Positions 38,735-46,988 of a stretch of 53,657 nucleotides of DNA are shown here, one piece after another (within the stretch, counting starts at the first letter, position 1; every line of letters begins with the position of its first letter). A program made the translations under genes and the position numbers. Below the pieces are notes generated by a model, which searched no databases, was not told the origin of the DNA, and saw only the letters and a list, made by a program, of their open reading frames with translations. The DNA comes from a virus: IMG/VR virus record IMGVR_UViG_3300042922_000451, positions 1 to 53,657 of that record; one strand, 5' to 3'.

Positions 38735-40486
38735 CTAACCTGCAGCAACTTCTTTGGATTCTATAACAAGAGCTGAGTATGGTTTTGTTAAAGCACCACT
38801 TGCACGCGTTTCAATAAGATACTTTTGAGCATTATAATCTATATCGAAATCGTCAAACATATTAACTGCTCCACCTTTGTCTGCACCAACATTATAATCG
38901 TCAAGATTTACAACTATTCCATGAAGAGTTAATGTATCACTTCCAACTACCCTAGTCTTATTTTCCATAACAGCAACAGTTATTATTTCTCTAACTCTAA
39001 GAGTTGTAGCTAACTTAGTAACTGAATCATATATAATACGACCAGTTGTATCTTCTAGAAGTAAACAATCTGTTAGCATATCTTCAGTGATAAATAATAC
39101 AGGATCGCCTGAACCTTTATAGTTCTTTCTAGATTTAATTGTAGCACGAATAAATGCTTTTGCTCTTTGATCAGCAGTGGAGTCCGCAGTTACATCAAAA
39201 GTAGCTTTAACTGAATATAGAGCCTCATCTTTCCATATAGGTCTTATGCTATCTTCTTTGATCTTTTCATCAGATGAAGATAAACGTCCGTCACCTATAA
39301 GGAAAGCCCTAGCAAGTTCCTCATCAAGCATCATTCTCATTTCAGACTTTAACCAAGCAACAACATCGAAATCAGTAATATCAATAACATCATCTCTATC
39401 TAACTTCTGCTTCTTATACACAGTAGTTGGGGATGTAGTTCTCTTCAATAATGAGAACACTTCATCTTTTTTAACATCACCTTTTATATAACCTTTAGCT
39501 CTAGCATCTTCTTCAGTAATATCGGCTAATACGGATTTGATTCTAGAGAAAGGAGTATGATGAACAGCTCCCATAACTTTTTGAACCCAACCAGTGTCTC
39601 TCTTTACAAATTGTGGGGTTCCATCAATAGCAGTTGCTTCCGGGAATAAGTAATCAATATTGGTTATACCATGAGCTAAGGCACTATCCTTTAAACTTCC
39701 ATAACGTTTAGCATCTGCAAAGACCGCAGCTACATCTGCATGACTAATAGTATCTTTTGAGTTTGTTTCCTTGTCGAAAATATTCTTTTTCATTTTGTAT
39801 CCTCCCTTATTTGAGTGCTCTATATTTTCTTTTTTATTGTCAGTTTCTTCCGGATTTTCTTTCTTTTTGATATCTTCTTCCGGATTTTCTGGTTCTTCAC
39901 TTCCAAGAGCATGAGCTATCATTGCATAGCATACATTTTTTTGCTCTTCATTCATAGTATCGAATACATCTTTCATTGTTTTGTCATTATCATTTTTATC
40001 TGCATGTTCTATATCAGTTAAAGAAATATCTTCATCTGTATATATGATAGCCTCAGTATCATCAGTAGTATAAGTACCATCACCATGCTTGAAACTTAGA
40101 TTATCGATAAACGCTCCAGGATTAGCTCCGGCTAATACCAAACTCACCTCCTTAATATCTCCATGGATTACATCATTAACTTTTTGCTGCAATTGATTTG
40201 CGAAAATGGATAATCTATTGATATCTCCATGTTCAACTAATTCTTTAGCATTCTTTCCTGCATCTGTATTATTAAAAGTACAATATGCATATACTCCATC
40301 TGGTCTATTTTCCAGAAGAGCATGTCCAAGAATATTTGCAGGGTCATTGTGTATATGTTGCCATACCAATGGGACAGTTTGTCCGTCATTGTGTTTAAAT
40401 GCATCTTTACGGATTATTCTTCCATCAGAGCATTTAAGGTCTGCTTTAGTAGCATAGCCACTAAAATCAAATTTCTTTTTTGTCAT
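38735..40486 (-). CDS. Fused prohead protease and major capsid protein, 583 aa
   Basis: Residues 1-150 are a prohead-protease-like domain (FDFSGYATKADLKCSDGRII, VPLVWQHIHNDPANILGHAL with His near 41, KEVSLVLAGANPGAFIDNLS with Ser near 117). An acidic linker of about 80 residues (scaffold-like, PENPEEDIKKKENPEETD) leads to the HK97-fold capsid protein from about residue 232. An in-frame ATG at 39793 has its own GGGAGG box 7 nt upstream, which would release a 352-aa capsid protein. Start at 40486 follows AAGGGAGA. Protease, scaffold and capsid in one frame allow cleavage-coupled maturation. Confidence 0.85.
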   Translation of the reverse strand: MTKKKFDFSGYATKADLKCSDGRIIRKDAFKHNDGQTVPLVWQHIHNDPANILGHALLENRPDGVYAYCTFNNTDAGKNAKELVEHGDINRLSIFANQLQQKVNDVIHGDIKEVSLVLAGANPGAFIDNLSFKHGDGTYTTDDTEAIIYTDEDISLTDIEHADKNDNDKTMKDVFDTMNEEQKNVCYAMIAHALGSEEPENPEEDIKKKENPEETDNKKENIEHSNKGGYKMKKNIFDKETNSKDTISHADVAAVFADAKRYGSLKDSALAHGITNIDYLFPEATAIDGTPQFVKRDTGWVQKVMGAVHHTPFSRIKSVLADITEEDARAKGYIKGDVKKDEVFSLLKRTTSPTTVYKKQKLDRDDVIDITDFDVVAWLKSEMRMMLDEELARAFLIGDGRLSSSDEKIKEDSIRPIWKDEALYSVKATFDVTADSTADQRAKAFIRATIKSRKNYKGSGDPVLFITEDMLTDCLLLEDTTGRIIYDSVTKLATTLRVREIITVAVMENKTRVVGSDTLTLHGIVVNLDDYNVGADKGGAVNMFDDFDIDYNAQKYLIETRASGALTKPYSALVIESKEVAAG

Positions 40487-41729
40487 TTTGATTATCTCCC
40501 TTCGATTTTTCATCAGGCTCGGTCGGAGTATTCTCCGAAGTCTTAGCATTTGTCGGATTTAAATTCTTGTTTCTTAATTCATCAGCACGTGGATCTTTTG
40601 ATGGACTATAACCAATAACTCCTCTAAACTCATTGGAAGTAAGAATTTCATTTCTTGTTAATTTATCGGCTATTTCTGCTAATTCGCTGACTGGTACCAA
40701 TTTAAATGGATCTTTAAAATATTCTATAGACTGCTTTTGTGTTCTAGCAGTTTTAGTTAGGAATTTTCTTTTCATCTCATCAACTATGGCTGAAACAAAA
40801 GGTTCTACGGACCGAGTATAGTAATTAAGCATTGTCTTCTCATCAGCAGTTCCATCTAATATACTTTGTGTGATTCCTAACTGGCTATATAGCATACTCG
40901 TTAGAAACTGTATTTGACCCATTAGATTATTTTCCACTGGACGATTCAACTGTGTAACTTTTTCAGTACCATCGGTATATGCAATTCCATATCTAGAACC
41001 AGCCAATTGATCTTCTATGTCTTTTCTACGTTGTTCAGCTTGTAGTTTTTTAGCCTCGGTTTTTATAACATAAGGTAGTTGAATTATCATGTCCAATTTA
41101 CCAGATCCACTTTGTTGATCAATGCTATCCAATAAGTTTAGCTTTGAAATTAATCTTTGCATTGTGGAATTTGGTTCATTAATAACTAAATATAAAGGAT
41201 TTTCTATAATTCCAACCATTTTCTTTGGTAAGTCAATATCTTCTTGTATTCCTGTTCGTTCATTATAAACTCTAACTTTAACATATTCAGGATACCAAGC
41301 TACTATCTTGCCTGTTCTCATATTCAAAATATCAAAAGAACCTACTACTTTCGGATCAAGGGATGTTTCAACTGGGACTATAGCTACACAACCTTCATCT
41401 AACATAGATATAACTACATCTTGTATAAATGATCTCCCAGTTTGATCTATATTGGATTCTAAGTTTAAACAATTATTTAAACCTGAATCAATTGTCGATA
41501 TAAAACTATCGTTATCATCTAATCGAACATGTTTTATCGATATGGCTGATACATCCATAGCTATTCGGTTATATATGGGTGTTATTATAGATCGATCATT
41601 ACCACGAGTTAATCTAGGTCGATCTGGTCGATACGAATATCCCATTCCTCGATCCTTATAAGGTGTTGGATCTTTGTTTAGGAATGCGTTCCATGCGTGT
41701 TGTAATCTATCTTTAAAACGTATATCCAC
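40467..41729 (-). CDS. Portal protein, 420 aa
   Basis: GTG start with AAAGGAG upstream. SIITPIYNRIAMDVSAISIK near residue 45, NLIxQ-type stem features (MGQIQFLTSMLYSQLGITQS near residue 275, LDGTADEKTMLNYYTRSVEP) and a C-terminal disordered acidic tail are those of HK97/SPP1-type portals. Overlaps the protease-capsid gene by 20 nt. Forms the dodecameric DNA channel. Confidence 0.88.
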   Translation of the reverse strand: MDIRFKDRLQHAWNAFLNKDPTPYKDRGMGYSYRPDRPRLTRGNDRSIITPIYNRIAMDVSAISIKHVRLDDNDSFISTIDSGLNNCLNLESNIDQTGRSFIQDVVISMLDEGCVAIVPVETSLDPKVVGSFDILNMRTGKIVAWYPEYVKVRVYNERTGIQEDIDLPKKMVGIIENPLYLVINEPNSTMQRLISKLNLLDSIDQQSGSGKLDMIIQLPYVIKTEAKKLQAEQRRKDIEDQLAGSRYGIAYTDGTEKVTQLNRPVENNLMGQIQFLTSMLYSQLGITQSILDGTADEKTMLNYYTRSVEPFVSAIVDEMKRKFLTKTARTQKQSIEYFKDPFKLVPVSELAEIADKLTRNEILTSNEFRGVIGYSPSKDPRADELRNKNLNPTNAKTSENTPTEPDEKSKGDNQNDKKEI

Positions 41730-41743
41730 TTTTTCACTCCTTT

Positions 41744-42391
41744 TTATTGTTTATTAATATCTTGTATTTCTTTGATAGAAAGAGATTTCCTTCGATCAAA
41801 TATAATAACTGGAGCAGATGATAATCCGCCATTAATATCAGCATCATCCATAATCATAGAATATCCCTGTTTTTCTAACTGCTTAAAGTACGGATCTCTT
41901 AAATCTCGTTGAGACACCAACAAATATGAAAATTTGTTATAAGCTTTTTGTGCTTGTGCTGGATCATCGAGTTTATTAAGTCTATTTTTTGGCATGAATA
42001 ATATTGGATTTCTCGTGGCCTTAATCATAGCATCTCTTGCTTTTGGATTGGAATCCATTAATTTTATAAACTCATCAACTCTCTTTTTTTCAGATGGGGA
42101 GATAATATTATGTTTAGCCTTAAACGTCATATCAACATAATTATTTCCACCACCAAACATTTTAGCGAAGTTTTTATATTGTTTAACATCCTCTGGTTTA
42201 AATGAAGCATAAGCATGACCAGAATATGTTTTTTCTTTTTCAAGCCAAGATTTTGGTATGACACGATGAATTTCAGATCCTTTTTTAATCATAATTTCGT
42301 CGGAGGAATGTTCTTTTTTACGAACACCCCATTTCATACCTTTAACACCGACATGAGCTATAAAATATTCATTATTGTTAATTATGATCAC
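41744..42391 (-). CDS. Virion-module protein with HxGxxGMKWG tag, 215 aa
   Basis: The N-terminus has AHVGVKGMKWGVRKKE, the tag found at the start of many phage head-module proteins. The rest (SGHAYASFKPEDVKQYKNFA, FDRRKSLSIKEIQDINKQ) resembles an ADP-ribosyltransferase or toxin-like region only vaguely, so no function is given. Start is unclear: the annotated GTG overlaps the AGGGGTG ribosome site, and an ATT at 42382 would give a start equivalent to the related 107-aa protein (NNNEYF versus NDNEFL). Confidence 0.65.
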   Translation of the reverse strand: MIIINNNEYFIAHVGVKGMKWGVRKKEHSSDEIMIKKGSEIHRVIPKSWLEKEKTYSGHAYASFKPEDVKQYKNFAKMFGGGNNYVDMTFKAKHNIISPSEKKRVDEFIKLMDSNPKARDAMIKATRNPILFMPKNRLNKLDDPAQAQKAYNKFSYLLVSQRDLRDPYFKQLEKQGYSMIMDDADINGGLSSAPVIIFDRRKSLSIKEIQDINKQ

Positions 42392-42393
42392 CC

Positions 42394-44139
42394 CTATTCA
42401 AAAGAATCTTTATTCAATTTATAAGCTACATACGCATCCATCAATGCTGATACACTATCTATTTTTCTATCACGGCGGCCTTTATACAGTTTTCTGTTTC
42501 CATTAGTATCTTCTAATGTTATAGAATTACCCATACAAAATGACATAAGTTCTTCATAAAATATAAGCATTCTTTCTTCGGCTAGTGTTTTGATTTCACC
42601 TAATGGAACTGATTCTGTTTTAGCTCCTTGTATTACTTTATCTACTCCATATGGACCATTCTCACTCACCCAACGATCAACGAACTCTTTTGCGTTGTAT
42701 GGATCAAACCCAAAACTCATTACATCATATTGTTCGTTTAATATGAAGTTGTCTAAATCATCATACACCTCATTGCTATCTAAAACTGTTCCCGGTAACA
42801 CTATTAGACTACCTTCATTTATAAAATTCTCATATTTAGAACGCATTGCTCCCGGTAATTTCTTTAAGGTTAATTCTGTAATATAACATCTAGCTTTAAC
42901 CCCAAATGAGCCATTACTCAATGGAAATAAAAAAGTAAATGCCCAGAAATCATCACCCTGTGATGCGTCCATCCCAAGTGAACATGACATAGACCAGAAT
43001 TTTCTTTTTCGATGGGCTTGAGTTTCTTCGTACGTAAAGAAATAAGTGTATCCTTCCATTGGAAGACCAAAACGTTTTGCTAAAATGTCGTTTCTAGTAG
43101 CTGGAGCTTTTTCAGCTCTTTCAACATCTAATTGATATACTTCATATGAAACAGTTTTATCAATATTTGGTTGGGCTTTAGGCCATGTGGAAGGGTCAGC
43201 TATTTCTTTAATATCATCTAGTTTATACCACCAAATAGAAACATGTGGATTTATGTATTCACCTTTTAAAATATCCATCAATTCCATTTTAATTGTATCG
43301 CCGCTACCATTTCTAACTGTTCCTTCGGAACTTACTGCTATTATTAGATAATCATCTAATTTAGAAGCGCCTTGCTCTATTGCACCTATCACATCTTCTC
43401 GAACATCTCCAGATAACCATTCGTCAACAGTGGATACTTTTGGTCTATATCCTTGTAATTTATCAATCGTCATTGGTAACACTTCTATTACAGAATTAGT
43501 TAAGAAGTTGACAATTCCTTTTTTTGTTTTAGCTAATTTAACACGATTCATTAACGAGCCAGTTGTATTTTGTAGTGAACCTTCCGTTAAAAATTGAAAT
43601 AATGGACCTCTAGCTCTAGTTATGGCAGTCGTGATTGGGGCTATAACTTCATTGGCTTGTTTCATTGTTGGAGCAGTTGTTAATTGAAAAGTAGTACTTG
43701 TATCCACGTTTTGAAAATACGATTGTATAAAAGATAAATATAGCGACTTAGCAGCGCCTCTTCCGACAATTAAGTATTGTTTTGTTATTAGACGTTTTTT
43801 AATTCTTTTACGTACGTATCTTCCTCCATGATTATTTGGAGATGGTTCATATACACTACGTTCCACATAATAGTACCAACCAAATATTTGTTCAGACCAA
43901 AGTTTAAAGGTGTCAAGTAGTGTTAAATCTGAGCCATCGGTAAGAGTTAATTCGCTCTCACAATATTTTATAAAGCCTTCAACAACTTCATCATCATAAT
44001 ATATACCAGGATTGGCTATTAAATCGTCTATACGATTCATCTCCATGGATACTTCTTTACAAACTGGTATATCTCCTCTTATAACTGCATCGCGAAACTC
44101 TCCATAATATTTAGGTACTGCTGTATTTGATAATGCCAT
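42394..44139 (-). CDS. terL: Terminase large subunit, 581 aa
   Basis: Packaging motor and headful/cos nuclease. ATPase: YLIVGRGAAKSLYLSFIQSY (Walker A near residue 126) and YRPKVSTVDEWLSGD (Walker B-type acidic pair near 222). Nuclease: SLGMDASQGDDFWAFTFLFP near residue 385 with the first catalytic Asp, DVMSFGFDPYNAKEFVDRW near 470, and KIDSVSALMDAYVAYKL near 560 with the last Asp. Length and order fit Terminase_1 type enzymes of Firmicutes siphoviruses. Confidence 0.95.
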   Translation of the reverse strand: MALSNTAVPKYYGEFRDAVIRGDIPVCKEVSMEMNRIDDLIANPGIYYDDEVVEGFIKYCESELTLTDGSDLTLLDTFKLWSEQIFGWYYYVERSVYEPSPNNHGGRYVRKRIKKRLITKQYLIVGRGAAKSLYLSFIQSYFQNVDTSTTFQLTTAPTMKQANEVIAPITTAITRARGPLFQFLTEGSLQNTTGSLMNRVKLAKTKKGIVNFLTNSVIEVLPMTIDKLQGYRPKVSTVDEWLSGDVREDVIGAIEQGASKLDDYLIIAVSSEGTVRNGSGDTIKMELMDILKGEYINPHVSIWWYKLDDIKEIADPSTWPKAQPNIDKTVSYEVYQLDVERAEKAPATRNDILAKRFGLPMEGYTYFFTYEETQAHRKRKFWSMSCSLGMDASQGDDFWAFTFLFPLSNGSFGVKARCYITELTLKKLPGAMRSKYENFINEGSLIVLPGTVLDSNEVYDDLDNFILNEQYDVMSFGFDPYNAKEFVDRWVSENGPYGVDKVIQGAKTESVPLGEIKTLAEERMLIFYEELMSFCMGNSITLEDTNGNRKLYKGRRDRKIDSVSALMDAYVAYKLNKDSFE

Positions 44140-44149
44140 ATTATATCCC

Positions 44150-44473
44150 TCATTTGACTACTTTAAAAAGCTGATCTAATTCTTTAGTAGCATATTTTGT
44201 AATGTAGTTAGCCGCTACTTGTTTCGCAGTGCTGGTTAACAAATCATTAACAAATTTTTTCCCAGGATTAATTTCTGATTGAGTTAATTGTTTATACTGT
44301 CGTTCTAACTGTAATCGTTCATTAAATGATTTTAATTCAGCATTGGTCATCTCATTTATTTTTTTACCTTTTAAACTAACTTTTTTATTATGATCATCAC
44401 TGGTTCTAACTTTTTTACGTCCCCATTTCATTCCTAAAATTCCAACATGTTCTAAAAATTCATTGTCATTCAA
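44150..44473 (-). CDS. Small virion-module protein with HxGxxGMKWG tag, 107 aa, TTG start
   Basis: Begins LNDNEFLEHVGILGMKWGRK (first residue read as Met), the same tag as the 215-aa protein downstream of terL. The rest is a basic helical protein. TTG at 44473 follows GGAGGTG at 6 nt and lies 1 nt after the upstream stop, so the longer frame is rejected. Unknown role; the tag links it to head assembly. Confidence 0.68.
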   Translation of the reverse strand: MNDNEFLEHVGILGMKWGRKKVRTSDDHNKKVSLKGKKINEMTNAELKSFNERLQLERQYKQLTQSEINPGKKFVNDLLTSTAKQVAANYITKYATKELDQLFKVVK

Positions 44474-44474
44474 T

Positions 44475-44834
44475 TTATACACCTCCTTCCACTGTTTGTG
44501 TACTCTGTGCATTAATTCTCCATTCTGCTTCGATTATTTGTCTTTCTATCGATTTTATTAGAGATTCATTTGTTGGGGGGTCAAATAATAAACGAACTTT
44601 TAGATATACGTATGTTTTTACAGCTGATAAATCTTTTCTATCACCAAATAAATCTGTCCATGTTTCTTCTTCACCTGTTATTTCAAAACCATCTGATGGA
44701 CCTACTCCTAGTTGATTTAAAGATAACATAACTGAATTTATAAATAATATTATATCTGGATCAAATTGTGTGAAATCTTGTTCATACCCTAATAATTTTT
44801 TGGTTGATATAAGTATACTATTCATGAAGGTCAA
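44475..44834 (-). CDS. Head-tail adaptor-like protein (gp6/connector type), 119 aa
   Basis: TQFDPDIILFINSVMLSLNQ, LGVGPSDGFEITGEEETWTD and VKTYVYLKVRLLFDPPTNES are the signature of small phage connector proteins. It is upstream of terL here instead of after the capsid gene. TTG at 44834 is favoured as start, since GGAGG lies 9 nt ahead, while the first ATG is 18 nt away. Confidence 0.72.
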   Translation of the reverse strand: MTFMNSILISTKKLLGYEQDFTQFDPDIILFINSVMLSLNQLGVGPSDGFEITGEEETWTDLFGDRKDLSAVKTYVYLKVRLLFDPPTNESLIKSIERQIIEAEWRINAQSTQTVEGGV

Positions 44835-45138
44835 GTTCTGTCACCTCCTTTATATAGATTCTCATAACATAACCACTTATATTATTTGTATGAATATACG
44901 CCCATTCGGAATCTACATTTTGATTCGAATGTAATTCTATTATAGTATCTTTATTTAAAACACCTAAAACTTCAGAATTTTTATCTTGAGATTTTCTTAT
45001 ATTTAATTTTGTGGCAACAACTATTGCCTTTGATAATATTTTAGGTGGATTAATTTTGTCAGCAGTGGTCGTAATTTGTTCATCCATAATACTAATTGTT
45101 GGTTTATTTCGTGTATGCATCTTATTATATTCTTTCAT
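44818..45138 (-). CDS. SH3b-domain protein, 106 aa
   Basis: C-terminal 65 residues are a bacterial SH3 domain (VVATKLNIRKSQDKNSEVLG, VLNKDTIIELHSN, EWAYIHTNNISGYVMRIYI), a cell-wall-binding fold. No catalytic domain is attached. Start at 45138 follows GGAGGTGA. It may be a virion-bound wall adhesin or partner of the transglycosylase two genes upstream of terS. Overlaps the next gene by 17 nt. Confidence 0.75.
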   Translation of the reverse strand: MKEYNKMHTRNKPTISIMDEQITTTADKINPPKILSKAIVVATKLNIRKSQDKNSEVLGVLNKDTIIELHSNQNVDSEWAYIHTNNISGYVMRIYIKEVTELDLHE

Positions 45139-45142
45139 ATTA

Positions 45143-45559
45143 TCACCTCCATGGACAAGTATCATTAGGTTTTCGTTCTACAGGCATTTTGAATAATAGC
45201 GATTCATTACTAAAATGTATAGCCTTATGAGTATTATCAGAACTGCTTATTAAAAATTCATGATTAAAAACTATTGGACTTTCATTTTCTATATCTTCTA
45301 TAGTTATTGGATTCATATGATGAACGAATATACTACCATAAATTTCAAAATCTATAAGTCCAAGATCACAAGCATTATCACGTATAATAATATCGTCTCT
45401 TATTTTCTTCCATTTTCTAGAATTATATAATAATTGATTTAAATATCTATCAAATCCAAAAGTACTTTCTCCAACAGTTCCACCTAAACGCAGATAATTA
45501 TATCGTTCTTCGAAAGTTTTAAATTTTATTAATTCAGTATAAGTTCTAATCTTCATCAT
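45143..45559 (-). CDS. HNH endonuclease, 138 aa
   Basis: WKKIRDDIIIRDNACDLGL, then FVHHMNPITIEDI and HKAIHFSNESLL give the HNH core (His pair near residues 84-85, Asn near 87). HNH proteins next to terminase genes assist cos cleavage and packaging in many siphoviruses. Start at 45559 follows AAAGGAG; 14-nt overlap with terS. Confidence 0.82.
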   Translation of the reverse strand: MMKIRTYTELIKFKTFEERYNYLRLGGTVGESTFGFDRYLNQLLYNSRKWKKIRDDIIIRDNACDLGLIDFEIYGSIFVHHMNPITIEDIENESPIVFNHEFLISSSDNTHKAIHFSNESLLFKMPVERKPNDTCPWR

Positions 45560-45884
45560 TGGAATCTCCTTTACCACTATAAGATTTCATGGCATTTAGA
45601 GCATTCTTATATAATTCTTCGACTCGCTTCTGTGAAGCAATTGCTTCGGTTTTGGCTTTTAGAAGTTTATTTTCCTGTTCGAGTTTTTCTATTTCTTTTC
45701 TTTCTCTAGTAGACGCCAATTTTAAATAATGTGCTAGTACTTGAGAAGATGCTGTTCCTTCAGAAAGTTGTTTTTCAGCCAAATCGACAGCAAGAGTTAT
45801 TAATTGATTTTCACGTGCTTCAGGAGTTAAAGCTGGAGGACGACGTCTTTTTGGAGATTCTTCTTTCTTACTAGTTGACATCAT
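45546..45884 (-). CDS. terS: Terminase small subunit, 112 aa
   Basis: Recognises the packaging site. RRRPPALTPEARENQLITLA, AVDLAEKQLSEGTASSQVL, YLKLASTREREK-like helix and KRVEELYKNALNAMKSYSG match the short TerS family common in Firmicutes phages. The candidate packaging region at 46513-46746 is one gene upstream. Confidence 0.88.
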   Translation of the reverse strand: MMSTSKKEESPKRRRPPALTPEARENQLITLAVDLAEKQLSEGTASSQVLAHYLKLASTRERKEIEKLEQENKLLKAKTEAIASQKRVEELYKNALNAMKSYSGKGDSNDED

Positions 45885-45894
45885 TTTCTCCTTT

Positions 45895-46512
45895 CTAAAA
45901 TTGTTCCGCTTTAGATAGAACTGATTTTGCGTAATAACTTATATTGCCTTCACGATATAATTTGAATGCTGAGTCATGATTCATATTATATAACATGAGA
46001 ACTAATTTTATATCTTTATACTGATTCATTAATTCGGATAAATAGTCGACACCTAATAATATATTTCCATATGGGTCATAAAAATTTGTAACTCCTAATT
46101 TAGACGCTCTGTCTTTATGCCATCGCATACTTATTTGCATTAATCCAACACAATCTCCATTTGTTGTATTTGGATTATATGTGGATTCATGAAAGATTAC
46201 ACTTTTAACTAGAGCTTGTCCCACATTAGAATAGCGTGTGCAAATATCGTCAACATATGAATTGATTTCTTCATATGGGTCTTTAACGATTTCAATTTTA
46301 GGTTGAGTCGCTTCAGGGATTTCAATTTTAGGTTGAACCACCTCAGGGATTACTATCTCCTCTACAATTATATTTTCATTGTCTACTATTTGTATGTATT
46401 CGATAGTATTATTATCAGTTGACATGACTTTAACCTCCTGAAAATTAATTAGCATAAAAATCAAATTAAGTATTAATAGACTTTTAAATATTTTCATCTT
46501 TGATAAGGACAT
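45895..46512 (-). CDS. Secreted or anchored lytic transglycosylase, 205 aa
   Basis: N-terminal hydrophobic segment (IFKSLLILNLIFMLINF) works as signal or anchor; then a two-copy spacer repeat (VVQPKIEIPEATQPKIEI); then an SLT domain with VKSVIFHESTYNPNTTNGDC (catalytic Glu near residue 119), VGLMQISMRWHKD and LMLYNMNHDSAFKLY. Cleaves peptidoglycan glycan strands. Position ahead of terS suggests a virion or late-infection wall-opening enzyme. Confidence 0.83.
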   Translation of the reverse strand: MSLSKMKIFKSLLILNLIFMLINFQEVKVMSTDNNTIEYIQIVDNENIIVEEIVIPEVVQPKIEIPEATQPKIEIVKDPYEEINSYVDDICTRYSNVGQALVKSVIFHESTYNPNTTNGDCVGLMQISMRWHKDRASKLGVTNFYDPYGNILLGVDYLSELMNQYKDIKLVLMLYNMNHDSAFKLYREGNISYYAKSVLSKAEQF

Positions 46513-46746
46513 ATTATCACCCCTTTTCGTATAGTTTTTGAGTGCTTTTACATATGGAGTCGGGTCTTTATAGATAAACTTGAAAGGAGAACAGGATCAC
46601 CACAACCTGTTTGGAAGTAAAGACCCGGCACCATATGTAAAAGCACTCAGAAAAATGACCTCCGGAGAATTTTTTAGGAGGCACGCGATAGAGATGGGGG
46701 GTCTTTTCTGCGAGACCCTCCCCCTATACCATAAACAATTATAAAA
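46513..46746. repeat. Non-coding 234-bp region with 31-nt inverted repeat and further hairpins
   Basis: Arms 46540-46570 and 46618-46648 are inverted repeats matching at about 29 of 31 positions (GAGTGCTTTTACATATGG at the outer ends, CGGGTCTTTA inside). The 47-nt loop holds a second 6-bp inverted pair AACAGG/CCTGTT. Next to it are CCTCC/GGAGG (46660-46682) and a G6/C5-type hairpin (46695-46732). No gene with a start is seen. It lies just upstream of the packaging genes, so a cos/pac site, a structured RNA or a transcription control element are the options. Confidence 0.6.
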
Positions 46747-46983
46747 TTAATCTTTAGATACTTTTCTGTAGATTCCAATAATATTGAATTTAACTATTTC
46801 ATCAATAGCCAACTCAATAGCAAGTTCTTCGTCTTCTTGACTTAACTCATCAGATGTCTTAGTTATCCTGGCAAGATACGAACAAGTATTATATCCTTTA
46901 TTTGTATCATACGCATACCATTCATCGAATTGAATGAATGGATTAAATGGATTGTCAATAGTTGTCAGCATTGATTGTTTCAT
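46747..46983 (-). CDS. Small acidic protein, 78 aa
   Basis: MKQSMLTTIDNPFNPFIQFD with the pattern NPFxPFxQFxEWYAYD, known from small phage proteins, and an acidic helix (DELSQEDEELAIELAIDEIV). Start at 46983 follows GAAAGGAG. It lies 5 nt after the RNA-polymerase-like gene and before the inverted-repeat region. Function unknown. Confidence 0.68.
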   Translation of the reverse strand: MKQSMLTTIDNPFNPFIQFDEWYAYDTNKGYNTCSYLARITKTSDELSQEDEELAIELAIDEIVKFNIIGIYRKVSKD

Positions 46984-46988
46984 TAAAC

